Positions 1 through 11,449 of a DNA stretch of 64,000 bases are shown in pieces (the stretch's first letter is position 1; each line of letters starts with the position of its first letter). The translations under genes and the position numbers were made by a program. Where the stretch lies: positions 1 to 64,000 of the forward strand of contig JAPOHG010000003.1 in the NCBI GenBank assembly GCA_029979565.1, in the 5' to 3' direction. The stretch comes from a bacterium. Its GTDB lineage: Bacteria > Bacteroidota > Bacteroidia > Flavobacteriales_D > Sanyastnellaceae. Under the pieces are notes generated by a model, which worked only from the letters and a program-made list of their open reading frames with translations, did not search any database and had not been told where the DNA came from.

Positions 1-2
1 AC

Positions 3-3000
3 TACGAGCGTTACGTAGTCATTCAGCCTGGTATTGCCAAAGGACCTGAGGACAGCGAGCTCGGGGTAAACGATTTCTTGACCGAAGAAGAGTACCTCGA
101 TATCCTCGAGACACTTCCTAAGGAAAACCAGTACCTGGACGACAAGGATCCGAACAAATTCGTCGCCAAAATGGGGGCGGAGGCGTTGCACGACATGCTC
201 GCCAACCTCGATTTGGATGAGTTGTCATACAACTTGCGTCACTCGGCCAATACCGAGACTTCTCAGCAGCGCAAGAGCGAGGCGTTGAAGCGATTGCAGG
301 TGGTGGAGAGCTTCCGTGATGCCAACTCGCGCATCACAAACAAGCCGGAGTGGATGATCGTGAAGGTCGTTCCGGTCATTCCGCCAGAATTGCGTCCATT
401 GGTTCCACTTGATGGTGGCCGATTCGCAACGTCTGATTTGAATGATCTGTACCGCCGTGTCATCATCCGTAATAACCGCTTGAAGCGATTGGTGGAGATC
501 AAAGCACCTGAGGTCATCTTGCGCAACGAAAAGCGTATGCTTCAGGAAGCGGTGGACAGCTTGTTCGATAACAGCCGCAAATCCAGCGCTGTGAAGACGG
601 AAAGCAACCGCCCGCTCAAGTCACTCTCTGATAGCTTGAAGGGTAAGCAAGGTCGCTTCCGTCAAAACCTGCTCGGTAAGCGTGTAGACTACTCTGCACG
701 TTCGGTCATCGTCGTAGGCCCGGATTTGAAATTGCACGAATGCGGCTTGCCAAAGAATATGGCGGCTGAACTCTACAAGCCGTTCATCATCCGCAAGATG
801 ATTGAGCGTGGCATTGTCAAAACGGTTAAGTCAGCGAAGAAAATCGTAGACGCCAAAGACCCTGTCGTTTGGGACATCCTTGAAAATGTAATGAAGGGAC
901 ACCCTGTACTACTCAACCGTGCACCAACGCTGCACCGTTTGGGTATCCAGGCGTTCCAGCCCAAGTTGATCGAAGGCAAGGCCATTCAGTTGCACCCGCT
1001 CGCTTGTACAGCATTCAACGCTGACTTCGATGGTGACCAAATGGCGGTTCACTTGCCACTCGGCAGCGCGGCCATTTTGGAAGCGCAGTTGCTCATGTTG
1101 GCTTCGCACAACATCCTCAACCCTGCGAACGGAGCACCGATTGCGGTACCGTCACAGGACATGGTGTTGGGCTTGTACTACATGACCAAAATCCGCAAGG
1201 GCACCAAGGACGAGCCGGTGAAGGGCGAGGGCATGACCTGCTACTCCCCCGAAGAGGTGCGCATTGCATACCAAGAAGGCCAGCTCGACTTGCACGCGGA
1301 GATCAAGATGCGTCACGTTGATATCGACGGAAACGTCAACATCATCGAGACCACGTGTGGCCGCGTTCTGTTCAACGACCACGTGCCGTTGGAAGCGGGC
1401 TACATCAATGAGCTCTTGACGAAGAAGTCGTTGCGTGGCATCATCTCGCACGTTCTGAACAGCACCAACGTACCACGCACGGCGCAATTCTTGGACGATA
1501 TCAAGAACTTGGGCTTCTACATGGCCTTCAAAGGCGGCTTGTCGTTCAACTTGAACGACGTTATCATCCCAGGTGAGAAGGAAAAGTTGGTCGATCGTGC
1601 GACAGAGCAAGTGGCAGAAGTGATGGAGAACTACAACATGGGCCTCATCACCAACAACGAGCGCTACAACCAGATCATTGACATTTGGACGCACACCAAC
1701 TCGAAGTTGACCAACATCTTGATGGATCGCATTGAAACCGATAAGCAAGGGTTCAACTCGATCTACATGATGATGCACTCCGGTGCACGTGGTTCGAAGG
1801 AGCAGATTCGTCAGCTCTCTGGTATGCGTGGTCTGATGGCCAAGCCGCAAAAGTCTTCAGCGACAGGTGGCCAGGACATCATTGAGAACCCGATCCTCTC
1901 CAACTTTAAGGAAGGACTTTCCATCCTCGAGTACTTCATTTCGACGCACGGTGCCCGTAAGGGTCTGGCGGATACGGCCTTGAAGACAGCGGATGCGGGT
2001 TACCTGACCCGTCGTCTCGTGGACGTCGCCCAAGACGTCATCATCACAGAACAAGATTGCTTGACCTTGCGCGGTGTGGTAGCTACCCCACTTCGCAAGA
2101 ACGATGAAATCACCGAAGGCATTGGCGACCGCATCGTCGGCCGTACGGCGCTGAACGATGTCGCGCATCCAAAATCGGGTGAGGTATTGGTTGCGGGCGG
2201 TCAAGAAATCGACCACGCAACGGCCATGGCCATCGAAGAGGCGGGCATTGATGAGGTGGAAGTTCGTTCGGTATTGACGTGCGAGTCGATGTCAGGTGTC
2301 TGCGTGAAGTGCTATGGTAAAAACCTTGCGACTGCTCGCACCGTACAAGTCGGTGAAGCGGTTGGGGTTATCGCTGCACAGTCCATCGGTGAACCAGGTA
2401 CCCAGTTGACGCTGCGTACATTCCACGTTGGTGGTACGGCATCGAAGATTTCGGATGAAAACGAGATGAAGGTCAAGTTCGACGGGGTTGTCGAGATCGA
2501 CGACTTGCGCGAAGTGGCCCGAACCAATGCAGAAGGAGAGAAGGAGACCGTTGTGGTTTCTCGTTCGTCTGAATTCAAGGTGGTCGATCCAAAGACCGGC
2601 GTCGCCTTGAGCACGACCATCCTGCCTTACGGATCGATTCTCCAGAAATTCCCTGGTGACAAGATCAAGAAGGGCGAGTCCATTTGCACATGGGACCCTT
2701 ACAACAACGTGATCATCAACGAGGAAAAAGGTTTGATCAAGTTTGACATGATCGAGGAAGGCGTGACCTACCGCGAGGAGTTGGACGAACAAACCGGTTT
2801 CCGTGAGATCGTCATCACCGAGACCAAGGACAAGAAGAAAAACCCTGCAATCCTCATCGTTGACAAGAAGGGTGAGGTGTTGAAGACGTATTCGTTGCCA
2901 GTGGGCGCTCACCTTTCTGTTAAAGAAGGGGATGAGGCGAAGGTTGGACAAATCCTGACGAAGATTCCACGAGTGGCCGGTAAGTCCGGCGACATCACAG

Positions 3001-3884
3001 GGGGTCTGCCACGTGTGACGGAATTGTTCGAAGCGCGTAACCCATCCAACCCAGCGGTTGTATCTGAGGTGGACGGTATCGTCTCTTACGGCAAGATCAA
3101 GCGTGGTAACCGCGAGATCATCGTAGAGTCTCGTCGCGGAGATATTTACAAGTACATGGTGCCGCTTTCGAAGCACATCCTCGTTCAGGACAATGATTTT
3201 GTCCGAGCCGGTATGCCGCTTTCCGATGGAGCCATCACGCCTGTCGACATCCTCGACGTGATGGGCCCAACCGCGGTTCAAGAGTACATCGTCAATGAAA
3301 TCCAAGACGTTTATCGCCTGCAGGGGGTAAAGATCAATGACAAGCACTTCGAGGTCATCGTTCGACAGATGATGAAGAAGGTGGTCATCGAAGACGCCGG
3401 CGATACACGCTTCCTCGAGAAGCAATTCGCTGAGAAGTCTGACTTTATGCAAGAAAACGATCGCATCTTCGGCATGGTGGTCATCACCGATGCAGGAGAC
3501 AGCGAGGATTTGCGATTGGGTCAAATGATCACAGCGCGTCAGTTGCGCGATGTGAACAGCTCGCTTCGTCGACGTGACATGGCGGTGGCCGAAGGCCGTG
3601 ACGCCATCCCAGCAACCGCACGACCGCTGTTGCAAGGCATCACGCGTGCATCGTTGCAGACCAAGTCCTTCATCTCAGCGGCGTCGTTCCAGGAGACCAC
3701 GAAGGTCTTGAACGAAGCGGCGGTGAGTGGAAAACAGGATTTCTTGAACGGCTTGAAGGAAAATGTGATCGTCGGTCACTTGATTCCGGCCGGAACGGGA
3801 ACCCGCGCGTTCACCGAGAAAAAGGTGATTACGCGCCGTCCAAACTTGGAGCTTGCTCCAGCAGAGGAGAAGGCGGAAGCTTAA
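3..3884 (+). CDS. rpoC: DNA-directed RNA polymerase subunit beta' (5' truncated by window edge)
   Basis: Open frame from nt 3 ([15 protein letters not shown]...); contains [15 protein letters not shown] catalytic motif and other RpoC blocks; ORF-track Met at 78 is internal. Confidence 0.98.
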   Translation, partial: YERYVVIQPGIAKGPEDSELGVNDFLTEEEYLDILETLPKENQYLDDKDPNKFVAKMGAEALHDMLANLDLDELSYNLRHSANTETSQQRKSEALKRLQVVESFRDANSRITNKPEWMIVKVVPVIPPELRPLVPLDGGRFATSDLNDLYRRVIIRNNRLKRLVEIKAPEVILRNEKRMLQEAVDSLFDNSRKSSAVKTESNRPLKSLSDSLKGKQGRFRQNLLGKRVDYSARSVIVVGPDLKLHECGLPKNMAAELYKPFIIRKMIERGIVKTVKSAKKIVDAKDPVVWDILENVMKGHPVLLNRAPTLHRLGIQAFQPKLIEGKAIQLHPLACTAFNADFDGDQMAVHLPLGSAAILEAQLLMLASHNILNPANGAPIAVPSQDMVLGLYYMTKIRKGTKDEPVKGEGMTCYSPEEVRIAYQEGQLDLHAEIKMRHVDIDGNVNIIETTCGRVLFNDHVPLEAGYINELLTKKSLRGIISHVLNSTNVPRTAQFLDDIKNLGFYMAFKGGLSFNLNDVIIPGEKEKLVDRATEQVAEVMENYNMGLITNNERYNQIIDIWTHTNSKLTNILMDRIETDKQGFNSIYMMMHSGARGSKEQIRQLSGMRGLMAKPQKSSATGGQDIIENPILSNFKEGLSILEYFISTHGARKGLADTALKTADAGYLTRRLVDVAQDVIITEQDCLTLRGVVATPLRKNDEITEGIGDRIVGRTALNDVAHPKSGEVLVAGGQEIDHATAMAIEEAGIDEVEVRSVLTCESMSGVCVKCYGKNLATARTVQVGEAVGVIAAQSIGEPGTQLTLRTFHVGGTASKISDENEMKVKFDGVVEIDDLREVARTNAEGEKETVVVSRSSEFKVVDPKTGVALSTTILPYGSILQKFPGDKIKKGESICTWDPYNNVIINEEKGLIKFDMIEEGVTYREELDEQTGFREIVITETKDKKKNPAILIVDKKGEVLKTYSLPVGAHLSVKEGDEAKVGQILTKIPRVAGKSGDITGGLPRVTELFEARNPSNPAVVSEVDGIVSYGKIKRGNREIIVESRRGDIYKYMVPLSKHILVQDNDFVRAGMPLSDGAITPVDILDVMGPTAVQEYIVNEIQDVYRLQGVKINDKHFEVIVRQMMKKVVIEDAGDTRFLEKQFAEKSDFMQENDRIFGMVVITDAGDSEDLRLGQMITARQLRDVNSSLRRRDMAVAEGRDAIPATARPLLQGITRASLQTKSFISAASFQETTKVLNEAAVSGKQDFLNGLKENVIVGHLIPAGTGTRAFTEKKVITRRPNLELAPAEEKAEA

Positions 3885-3906
3885 TCCAACGTTCCCGTTG
3901 CATACG

Positions 3907-3936
3907 AAAAAGCCCGTCGCGAGACGGGCTTTTTTC
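3907..3936. terminator. Rho-independent terminator after rpoC
   Basis: Perfect 8-bp stem AGCCCGTC-gcga-GACGGGCT (3911-3930) flanked by A-run and T-run. Confidence 0.9.
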
Positions 3937-3977
3937 GTTTGTGGCCTTCGCGTGGAATGCACACCATAATGGGCTGC

Positions 3978-5468
3978 TTACTGCTGTTCACCAGAAGAAA
4001 TTGCCCGCGCGGCCGCTTCAGCGGCATCCTCTTGATCAGGCGCTGCCTTCGGTGCTGCAGCTCCGCTGTATCCGAATAGCCGGTTCTCTTTGATGATGCG
4101 GTCCACAAAATCGGGCACCATGTCTTCCCAACCGTCCTGGCCGGTTTTGATGAGTTCCAGAGCCTCTTTGCTGAAAATGCCCAACACATCTTCATCGTAT
4201 GGGATATCGATGATGCGCTTATTGAAGCGGAGGTAATCAAAAAGGGGTTGCATACGCGGATGCAGGGGCGTATTGTCCACCTTCCACAGTTCCCCCGAGG
4301 GCTCATCCATCCAAGGATAGAGGTACATTTTGAGATCTCGGCTGAAGAGAATACCGAACGCTTCCAAAATTCCGCCGTTGAGGTTGCGGTAGTACTTTTC
4401 ATCAAAGACCATCGACAGCGTATTGGCACCCATGATGATGCCCATGCGTTTATTGCTGTGTTGGGAGAAGAATTCGACGAGTTTGAAGTACTTCTGGTAG
4501 TTGGAAATGAGCACGGTTTGGCCAATGGAGCATAGCACGTCGGCTCGATCAAGGAAATCCTGCTCATCAATGTCACCCTCTGCAGAGAGGTTGTTGAGTG
4601 TGATTTCGAAGAGTACTTGAATATTGTCTTCATCCACACGGGCCTCTTGCTTGAACTGCTGAAGCCCTTTGGCAATCATGTCGATGCTGACCTTGGTGAC
4701 CGGACGGAAGGAACCGCGAATGGCCAGGATGTTTTTTTTGTAGAGGACATCCGCCGCTTGTCGGTTTCTCCCGTCGGGAGAGAAGATGACCGCATCGGTC
4801 ATGCCGTTCTTGACCAATTGAAGGGACAGCAGGCGGTTGTCCACCGCTTCAAAATCCGGCCCGTTCATCTCGACCATGTCAATTTCTACCTGGTCGCGGT
4901 CGAGGTTGTCGTAAAGCGATTGAAGGAGTTCCTTGGGCTTCTTGTAAAAGAAGACGCATCCGTAAACAAGATTGACGCCGAGCAGTCCTACGGTTTGGTG
5001 TTGCAACAGGGCATCGCTCTCGTGCAATCGAGCGTGGAGGATGACTTCATTGGGTTCTTGGTCGGGAGCGGTCTGGAACTTGAGACCAAACCAGCCGTGA
5101 CCTTGATTCGTTTTGTGGTAATTGATGGTCGCGACTGTATTCGCAAATGCGAAGAAGTGCTTGGTGGGATGCTCCTCGCGGTCCAACCGATCTACCATCA
5201 ATTGGTATTCGTGAGCGAGCATTTTGTGCACACGGCTTTCACAAACGTACCGTCCGTTTTTTTCTTCCCCGTAGATGGCATCTGAAAAGTCCTTGTCGTA
5301 TGCCGACATGGCTTTGGCGATGGTTCCCGAAGCTCCTCCGGCACGGAAAAAGTGCCTGACGACCTCTTGGCCTGCACCGATTTCAGCGAATGTGCCGTAC
5401 AGGTCCTGATTCAGGTTGATGCGGAGTGCTTTCTGTTTTGCAGAGAGGACGACACGGTTGGAATCCAT
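3978..5468 (-). CDS. Conserved Bacteroidota protein of unknown function (homologues often annotated as nicotinate-nucleotide adenylyltransferase, doubtful)
   Basis: Long ORF; recalled family blocks AEIGAGQEVVRHFFRAGGASGTIAKAMSAYD, HARLHESDALLQHQTVGLLGVNL, DNLDRDQVEIDMVEMNGPDF. Confidence 0.8.
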   Translation of the reverse strand: MDSNRVVLSAKQKALRINLNQDLYGTFAEIGAGQEVVRHFFRAGGASGTIAKAMSAYDKDFSDAIYGEEKNGRYVCESRVHKMLAHEYQLMVDRLDREEHPTKHFFAFANTVATINYHKTNQGHGWFGLKFQTAPDQEPNEVILHARLHESDALLQHQTVGLLGVNLVYGCVFFYKKPKELLQSLYDNLDRDQVEIDMVEMNGPDFEAVDNRLLSLQLVKNGMTDAVIFSPDGRNRQAADVLYKKNILAIRGSFRPVTKVSIDMIAKGLQQFKQEARVDEDNIQVLFEITLNNLSAEGDIDEQDFLDRADVLCSIGQTVLISNYQKYFKLVEFFSQHSNKRMGIIMGANTLSMVFDEKYYRNLNGGILEAFGILFSRDLKMYLYPWMDEPSGELWKVDNTPLHPRMQPLFDYLRFNKRIIDIPYDEDVLGIFSKEALELIKTGQDGWEDMVPDFVDRIIKENRLFGYSGAAAPKAAPDQEDAAEAAARAISSGEQQ

Positions 5469-5526
5469 GGCAATTCTGATTTCAGTGTTGGGCCTGTTTC
5501 AACAAATGTACGAGATGAACAGGGCG

Positions 5527-5534
5527 TACCTTTG
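5527..5534 (+). promoter_or_regulatory. -7 promoter box TACCTTTG, 4 nt before ATG 5539
   Basis: TACCTTTG-gttc-ATG; matches TAnnTTTG. Confidence 0.7.
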
Positions 5535-5538
5535 GTTC

Positions 5539-6321
5539 ATGCAGGTTGAATTCACATTTCTCGGTACGGGTACCTCTCAAGGAGTGCCCATCATTGGCTG
5601 CAGATGTGAAGTTTGTCAGAGTCCTGATGAGCGCGATCAACGTTTGCGTAGCTCCCTGCTGGTAAAAGCTGGGGGAGCAACAGCGGTGATTGATACCGGA
5701 CCTGATTTTCGGCAACAATGCCTCCGTGCACAGGTGGATGCCCTGGACGCCGTGGTTTTCACGCACGAACACAAGGACCACGTCGCGGGATTGGATGACA
5801 TCCGTCCGTTTAATTTTCGAAGCCGGAAGGACATGCCGGTTTACGCAACGCCACGCGTGCAGGAAGCCTTGCGACGCGAATTCAAATACATTTTTGAAGC
5901 GGACTACCCCGGTGTGCCGAGGGTCCAGCTTATGCAGCTGAATGACGAGCCGTTTGCGGTTGGTGATGCCATGTGGTGGCCCCTGCCGGTCATGCATCAT
6001 CGGTTACCCGTCATGGGTTTTCGAATCGGCGGATTGGCGTATATAACGGATGCGAATCAACTGTCGGAATTGGCACTGGAACGACTGAATGGGGTGGATG
6101 TGCTCGTCTTGAACGCCTTGCGACGGGAAGCACACCTATCGCATTTCACGCTGGAAGAGGCATTGAAATGGGCGTCAATAATTGGTGCCCGACAAACGTA
6201 CTTTACGCACATCAGTCACCAATTGGGCCTTCACGAATCCGTCAACGCGGAATTGCCGCATGGAGTGGCCTTGGCGCACGACGGTTTGGTCGGCACAACG
6301 AATGAAGTCGGGTTGGATTGA
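5539..6321 (+). CDS. MBL-fold metallo-hydrolase (PhnP/YycJ-like)
   Basis: MQVEFTFLGTGTSQGVPIIGCRCEVCQS..., VFTHEHKDHVAGLDD; start set at ATG 5539, 4 nt after a TACCTTTG box, rather than track start 5416. Confidence 0.88.
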   Translation: MQVEFTFLGTGTSQGVPIIGCRCEVCQSPDERDQRLRSSLLVKAGGATAVIDTGPDFRQQCLRAQVDALDAVVFTHEHKDHVAGLDDIRPFNFRSRKDMPVYATPRVQEALRREFKYIFEADYPGVPRVQLMQLNDEPFAVGDAMWWPLPVMHHRLPVMGFRIGGLAYITDANQLSELALERLNGVDVLVLNALRREAHLSHFTLEEALKWASIIGARQTYFTHISHQLGLHESVNAELPHGVALAHDGLVGTTNEVGLD

Positions 6322-6339
6322 CCGTATTTTAGCACGACC

Positions 6340-7251
6340 ATGACGTTGCTCCTCCTCCGAATTTTTTCCCGTTTGCCTTTTCGCGCTTTGCACGTGATCA
6401 GTGGGTTCGTAGCGCGGTTGGCGTCAGATGTGGTTGGGTATCGCCGACCCGTGATTCGGGGCAACATTGAGCGCAGTTTTCCGGAACGTTCCAAAGCCGA
6501 GCACAGGAAGATTGAACGCGCATACTACTTGCATTTTGCGGATATTACCTTGGAATCCATCAAGAATTTCTGCATCACCGATGCGGAGGCCCAGTCGCGT
6601 ATGTGCCATGTGGGGGTGGAGGCCTTTGAGCCATTTTTTAAGGCTGGTCGGAGCGTGCTCATCGCCGGGGGGCATTACAACAATTGGGAGCTCTATGCCA
6701 TGACGGCCAATCAAAATCTGCCGCACGATGTCATGGCCGTTTACAAGCGGTTGTCTGACCGCGCGATGGATGAGGCTGTGCGCGATTCGCGCCAACGGTT
6801 CGGGTTGGAAATGGTCCGCACCGTAGACGCCCAAGCGTGGATGGATGCCCACGCGCGAGGGGCGCGTCCCAAGGCGGTGGTGATGGGGTTTGATCAAAGT
6901 CCTGCTGACCCGGTCAAATCGTGGTGGAATCAATTCCTGAATCAAGAAACGGCATGGTACTTCGGCCTCGAGAAATGGGCGCGGATGTACGATTTACCGG
7001 TCCTATACGGACACATCAAGAAGCTCAGCCGCGGCCGCTACGAAACGCATTACGAATTGGTCACCGACGCGCCAAACGACTTACCTGATGGAGCGATCCT
7101 GCAACGGTGCATTGATTTATTGGAAGCCGATATTCGTCAAATTCCGCATCAATGGCTCTGGTCCCACAAGCGGTGGAAGCACGAGCGGCCTGAAGCGATG
7201 CCATTGAACCCAAGGCCTGAAGCAGAAGCAAAAGATGTTCAGCATGCATGA
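6340..7251 (+). CDS. Lysophospholipid/lipid A acyltransferase family protein (LpxL/HtrB-like)
   Basis: VLIAGGHYNNWELYA, MGFDQSPADP and WLWSHKRWKHERP motifs. Confidence 0.85.
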   Translation: MTLLLLRIFSRLPFRALHVISGFVARLASDVVGYRRPVIRGNIERSFPERSKAEHRKIERAYYLHFADITLESIKNFCITDAEAQSRMCHVGVEAFEPFFKAGRSVLIAGGHYNNWELYAMTANQNLPHDVMAVYKRLSDRAMDEAVRDSRQRFGLEMVRTVDAQAWMDAHARGARPKAVVMGFDQSPADPVKSWWNQFLNQETAWYFGLEKWARMYDLPVLYGHIKKLSRGRYETHYELVTDAPNDLPDGAILQRCIDLLEADIRQIPHQWLWSHKRWKHERPEAMPLNPRPEAEAKDVQHA

Positions 7252-8518
7252 GGTGCCACTAGCCGAACGAATGCGTCCGAGGACGTTGGAGGACTATTTG
7301 GGGCAAGGCCATTTGGTGGGTGAAGACCAGGTGCTGCGCCGCTCGGTCGAAGGGGGGAATGTGCCTTCGATGATTTTATGGGGCCCTCCAGGTGTCGGTA
7401 AAACGACACTAGCGAAGATCATCGCGTCTCAATCGAATCGACCATTTCATGAGCTTTCTGCCGTCCAAAGCGGCGTCAAAGAAGTGCGTGAAGTCATCGC
7501 AAGTGTGAAACGTTCAGGCATGTTCGCTGGACGGGCCATCCTGTTCATCGATGAGATTCATCGGTTCTCCAAATCGCAGCAAGACAGCCTGCTCGGTGCG
7601 GTGGAACAAGGCTTGGTTACCTTGATTGGAGCCACGACGGAGAACCCTTCTTTTGAGGTGATTCCGGCATTAATAAGCAGATGTCAAGTATATGTTTTAC
7701 AGTCCTTTGAAGAAAGTCAGCTCAAGCAAATTGTGAGCCGAGCAATAGCGGAAGATGAAGTCTTGCGCCTCCACACAATCGAAGTGAAGGAATGGGAGGC
7801 GTTGTTTCGCGCGAGCAGCGGTGATGCTCGGCGATTGCTGAATGCGGTGGAGTTGTTGGTGGGTCTATCCACGGAGGATCCGGTGGTGATTGACAACGAA
7901 TCTGTCAAGGCAGCTCTTCAATCGACCACTGTCCGTTTCGACAAAAAGGGCGACACCCATTACGACATTGCTTCAGCCCTCATCAAAAGCATACGCGGAA
8001 GCGATCCGAACGCGGCGGTGTATTATCTAGCCCGTATGTTGGCCGGCGGTGAAGACCCCAAATTCATCGCGCGTCGGTTGGTCATCTCAGCTGCTGAAGA
8101 TATTGGCTTGGCCAATCCTACGGCTTTGGTCATGGCCAATGAGACCTTTGCTGCGGTAGAGCGAATCGGCCTGCCCGAGGGTAGAATTCCGCTAAGTCAA
8201 TGCGTGATTTATTTGGCAACGAGCCCGAAGAGCAATGCGGCGTACACTGCCATCAACCAGGCCATGCAGTTCGTCCATCAAACGGGAGATTTGCCCGTTC
8301 CACTTCATTTGCGGAATGCCCCCAACCAATTCATGAAAGACCAAGGATTTGGCAAGGGGTATCAATACGACCACGACGCAAACCAAGGGGTCTCAGGGCA
8401 GGAGTTTTTGCCCGATGAAATTGCGGGTACCGCTTTCTACGTGCCCGGTAACAATCCCAAAGAAGCCAACATACGCAAGGCCATGCAGGCCATTTGGAAG
8501 GAGAAGTATGGATTTTGA
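7235..8518 (+). CDS. rarA: Replication-associated recombination protein A (AAA+ ATPase)
   Basis: [52 protein letters not shown]. Confidence 0.95.
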   Translation: MFSMHEVPLAERMRPRTLEDYLGQGHLVGEDQVLRRSVEGGNVPSMILWGPPGVGKTTLAKIIASQSNRPFHELSAVQSGVKEVREVIASVKRSGMFAGRAILFIDEIHRFSKSQQDSLLGAVEQGLVTLIGATTENPSFEVIPALISRCQVYVLQSFEESQLKQIVSRAIAEDEVLRLHTIEVKEWEALFRASSGDARRLLNAVELLVGLSTEDPVVIDNESVKAALQSTTVRFDKKGDTHYDIASALIKSIRGSDPNAAVYYLARMLAGGEDPKFIARRLVISAAEDIGLANPTALVMANETFAAVERIGLPEGRIPLSQCVIYLATSPKSNAAYTAINQAMQFVHQTGDLPVPLHLRNAPNQFMKDQGFGKGYQYDHDANQGVSGQEFLPDEIAGTAFYVPGNNPKEANIRKAMQAIWKEKYGF

Positions 8519-8523
8519 GCCGG

Positions 8524-10227
8524 TCAGCGCATGAGGACCCAGCGCCGACTGACGAGGATCGCATCCGCCCCGGTCAATTGAAAAACATACAATCCATTCG
8601 GTAGAGATTCCTCTACGTGAATGTACCCTTGAAAGTCCCCGTCATCTGTTGACCACAGCGGTACGGGTCCTTCCTGCAGCAAATGACCGCCTGAATTGAA
8701 AAGCTGCCAATGGTTCGGTTGTGTATTCCCGCGGTACAGCCATCTCAGGGTGCCGTCGTCGCTCGGGTTGGGAAAAATCAGGGATTCCGAATCCCCTTCC
8801 GGAGTCCATGAGGCTGCTCCTGCGCTGTCGAGCAATTCATATGCCCGTCGAAAGTCTGGAATGCCATGGCCCATGCTGTCATTGGGTTGAGCATAAAGGT
8901 GAGCAGACGCGGTAATGGCGTTCCGGATGTCAAGAGCGGTTGCCGTGGGGAAGGCCTGCCATAAGCACGCCGCTGCTCCGCACAAAATGGGCGAGGAGAA
9001 GCTGGTTCCGTTGCCCCGGCGAATGGTGGAATCTGCAAACGGATAGGCGGCTTGCACCCCCAATGCCATGACATCGGGCTTGACCCGACCGTCCGCAGTG
9101 GGCCCCCAACCGCTGAACACGGCGTGTTGGCCATCTGCATCCACAGCGCCGACCGTCAATATACCATCCGCATCTGCAGGAGCTGTGATGTAATGCCAGG
9201 CTGCTGCTCCACTGTTGCCCGCGCTGGTGGTGCACAGGATGCCTTTTTGCGCGGCCCATTCGGCGGCTTGGCTGATGCGCGTGGTTGTGCCGTTCAGGTC
9301 ATCGTACACGTGGTTCATGGTGCTGTCGTCAAACAAGCTGTAACCGAGGGAGGTGTTCATGAGATCAACGCCTACACTGTCCGCATGCTCAGCAGCGGCC
9401 ACCCAGTAGTCCTCTTCGATGAGGTATTCGCTGTACGCGTCTTCGGTTCGGTACAAGACGAAGGTCGCGTCCGGCGCCGTTCCGATCAGCGAATCTTCCA
9501 AATGTCCGGCCATGGTACCAAGGACGGCTGTGCCGTGCCGGTGGTGGGCGAACAATCCACCTTGGGAGTACATAGCATCGAGGCCTTCTTGGATTCGTCC
9601 CTCGTTCCACGCCCGTTGGAAAATGGGCAGGCTCTCTGTGTTTTCAAATCCGGCATCCAACACTGCGATGGTCATTCCCTCGCCGCGAAAACCGAGTCCG
9701 TGCAGCCAGTCGGCATTCATTTGTTCCAGCGGCGCCAGCCCGCCACCGTATGCAGATGGCTCAACAGCCGCTCGAAAAGGCGCGGCTAGGGCGGGTTCCC
9801 GGACTTCGCCTTCAACGCATTGTACGCTTTTGACCGATGTGACCATGGGCAACTCGAGCAGCGTGAACGGGTCGAATGCGGAGTCGACCACTGCAACGGT
9901 CACGGCATTGAACCACTTGCTTTGCAAAATGACTTTGATGCCTTGCATGGCTCGAAGAGCGTCGACGTAGGAAGGGGGAATCGGCAGGTCATGAGTGGTA
10001 ATGGCGATGTTTTGGAGGGCCCGTCTGTGGATGGCCTTCGGGCTCAAAAATTCCACAGGAGCGTCCAAAGTGTACGGGGTGGAATACCCCGCAGGCAATT
10101 CGTCCGCTACTTTGCCCTCAAATTGAACCCAAAAACGGTCGGGAGCCGTTTGGCCGTGGGCCGTTGGTTGCAGACCGAGGAACGAGGCGGCCGCAAGCGC
10201 AGCTCCAAACGCCCGGAACCAATTCAT
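8524..10227 (-). CDS. S8 (subtilisin-like) serine peptidase with T9SS type A C-terminal domain
   Basis: Catalytic blocks TIAVLDAGF, HRHGTAVLGTMAG, NGTSFSSPILCGAAA; signal peptide; C-term SLIFPNPSDDG...LPNGLYVFQL. Confidence 0.92.
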   Translation of the reverse strand: MNWFRAFGAALAAASFLGLQPTAHGQTAPDRFWVQFEGKVADELPAGYSTPYTLDAPVEFLSPKAIHRRALQNIAITTHDLPIPPSYVDALRAMQGIKVILQSKWFNAVTVAVVDSAFDPFTLLELPMVTSVKSVQCVEGEVREPALAAPFRAAVEPSAYGGGLAPLEQMNADWLHGLGFRGEGMTIAVLDAGFENTESLPIFQRAWNEGRIQEGLDAMYSQGGLFAHHRHGTAVLGTMAGHLEDSLIGTAPDATFVLYRTEDAYSEYLIEEDYWVAAAEHADSVGVDLMNTSLGYSLFDDSTMNHVYDDLNGTTTRISQAAEWAAQKGILCTTSAGNSGAAAWHYITAPADADGILTVGAVDADGQHAVFSGWGPTADGRVKPDVMALGVQAAYPFADSTIRRGNGTSFSSPILCGAAACLWQAFPTATALDIRNAITASAHLYAQPNDSMGHGIPDFRRAYELLDSAGAASWTPEGDSESLIFPNPSDDGTLRWLYRGNTQPNHWQLFNSGGHLLQEGPVPLWSTDDGDFQGYIHVEESLPNGLYVFQLTGADAILVSRRWVLMR

Positions 10228-11315
10228 TGCTTTTCGCTGCTTTTTAGCGTCCCATTTTCGTAGGTCTCAATGAGCAACAACCGACCGTTCAGGCCGTAGT
10301 TGTAGACATCGCCGTCCAATTTGCCATTCACGTATTCCCCTTCCCGTCGGATGGCTTCGCCGGTGAGGACGCGTTTCCGCAAGGCGTCTCCGGTTTCGGG
10401 GTCAATGGACTCTTCAATGGTCCATTCGCCCGCATCGTGCCATTCGCGGAAAGGTCCGGTCTTCAGTTGGTCCACCACCTCAAATTCTTCCTTGGGCCTG
10501 CCGTCGGAAAAAGTCAACAAGACGGGTCCGTTCTCATATATTTCCTTCAGCATTTCACCTTTGTCGAACTGCCTCGTGGTTTGCACCGTCCCGTCTTCCA
10601 TGAAGGATTTCCAGTATCCGTTTTCTTTACCGGTGTCGTACAATCCCACCGTTTGGGGCCTTCCGTTGGCGTAATTGATTTTGCACAGGCCGTGGAACAC
10701 GCCGTTGCGGTACCCGATTTCTGAAAGCAAGGTTCCGAATTCATCCCACGTCTTCCACGTTCCGTCTCGCTGACCGTCAACGTATGATCCTTCTTCGAGG
10801 CGTTTTCCATTTTTACTCAAGGTTACCGAAGGGCCTTGAAGGATATCCATGTTGTAGTTTTCCTTGAGCCGTACTTGACCGCTGGCATCGTAGTACACCC
10901 ATTCGCCTTGTTTGAGGCGCATCGGCTCGCCTTGTTCGTTGAGTTTTCGGCTGGTCATGTACATGCCTTCCGCCTGCAGCGAGCCGCCTTGCCGGTACAA
11001 TTTGGTGAATGCCTTGCGCCCGTTTTCGATGTGTGTCACTTCGGACATCAACTCGCCGGATTCGAAGAAAAACTTGAACTGGCCCGATGGTGTGCCGTCT
11101 TTGAATTGGCCGACGTAGTAGAGGTTCCCGTTCGGCCAGACACGGATCCACTTGCCTTCTTTGTTGTTCTTGGCGTTGTTGACATTGAAATCAATGCCGG
11201 CCTCCCCAACGGGGTAGTTGCCTCCGGAGGGAGTTCCCGGTTGTGCCCACAGGGCTTCACCCATGAACAGGGCAATTGAAAGTAGGAGGGTAGCAGGGGT
11301 GACGTTGCGCATCAT
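10224..11315 (-). CDS. MORN-variant repeat protein (YwqK-like antitoxin-repeat family), secreted
   Basis: Repeated G.w..y...G.l......y..G pattern; signal peptide MMRNVTPATLLLSIALFMGEALWAQ; start refined from 11333 to 11315. Confidence 0.8.
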   Translation of the reverse strand: MMRNVTPATLLLSIALFMGEALWAQPGTPSGGNYPVGEAGIDFNVNNAKNNKEGKWIRVWPNGNLYYVGQFKDGTPSGQFKFFFESGELMSEVTHIENGRKAFTKLYRQGGSLQAEGMYMTSRKLNEQGEPMRLKQGEWVYYDASGQVRLKENYNMDILQGPSVTLSKNGKRLEEGSYVDGQRDGTWKTWDEFGTLLSEIGYRNGVFHGLCKINYANGRPQTVGLYDTGKENGYWKSFMEDGTVQTTRQFDKGEMLKEIYENGPVLLTFSDGRPKEEFEVVDQLKTGPFREWHDAGEWTIEESIDPETGDALRKRVLTGEAIRREGEYVNGKLDGDVYNYGLNGRLLLIETYENGTLKSSEKQ

Positions 11316-11449
11316 GGTAGCGAAATTAAACAATTGGCGGGTGGTCCCATGGGTTAGAACGGATGCGTTCGTGCGAATTGTACACGGTCCATGGACACAG
11401 GGCTTTCCTTGTGTACTTTTGCCCTCCCAAACACCATTATTTCAGAACC

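Noticed and set aside
1152-1850. 232-aa antisense ORF within rpoC
   Set aside because: Same reason; His/Val-rich antisense composition of a coding region.
2292-3635. 447-aa antisense ORF within rpoC
   Set aside because: Mirror ORF on the opposite strand of a strongly conserved gene; GC-skewed codon use makes such frames common; no recognisable domain.
9052-9789. 245-aa + strand ORF opposite the S8 peptidase
   Set aside because: Overlaps a gene with clear catalytic motifs; no own domain or promoter.
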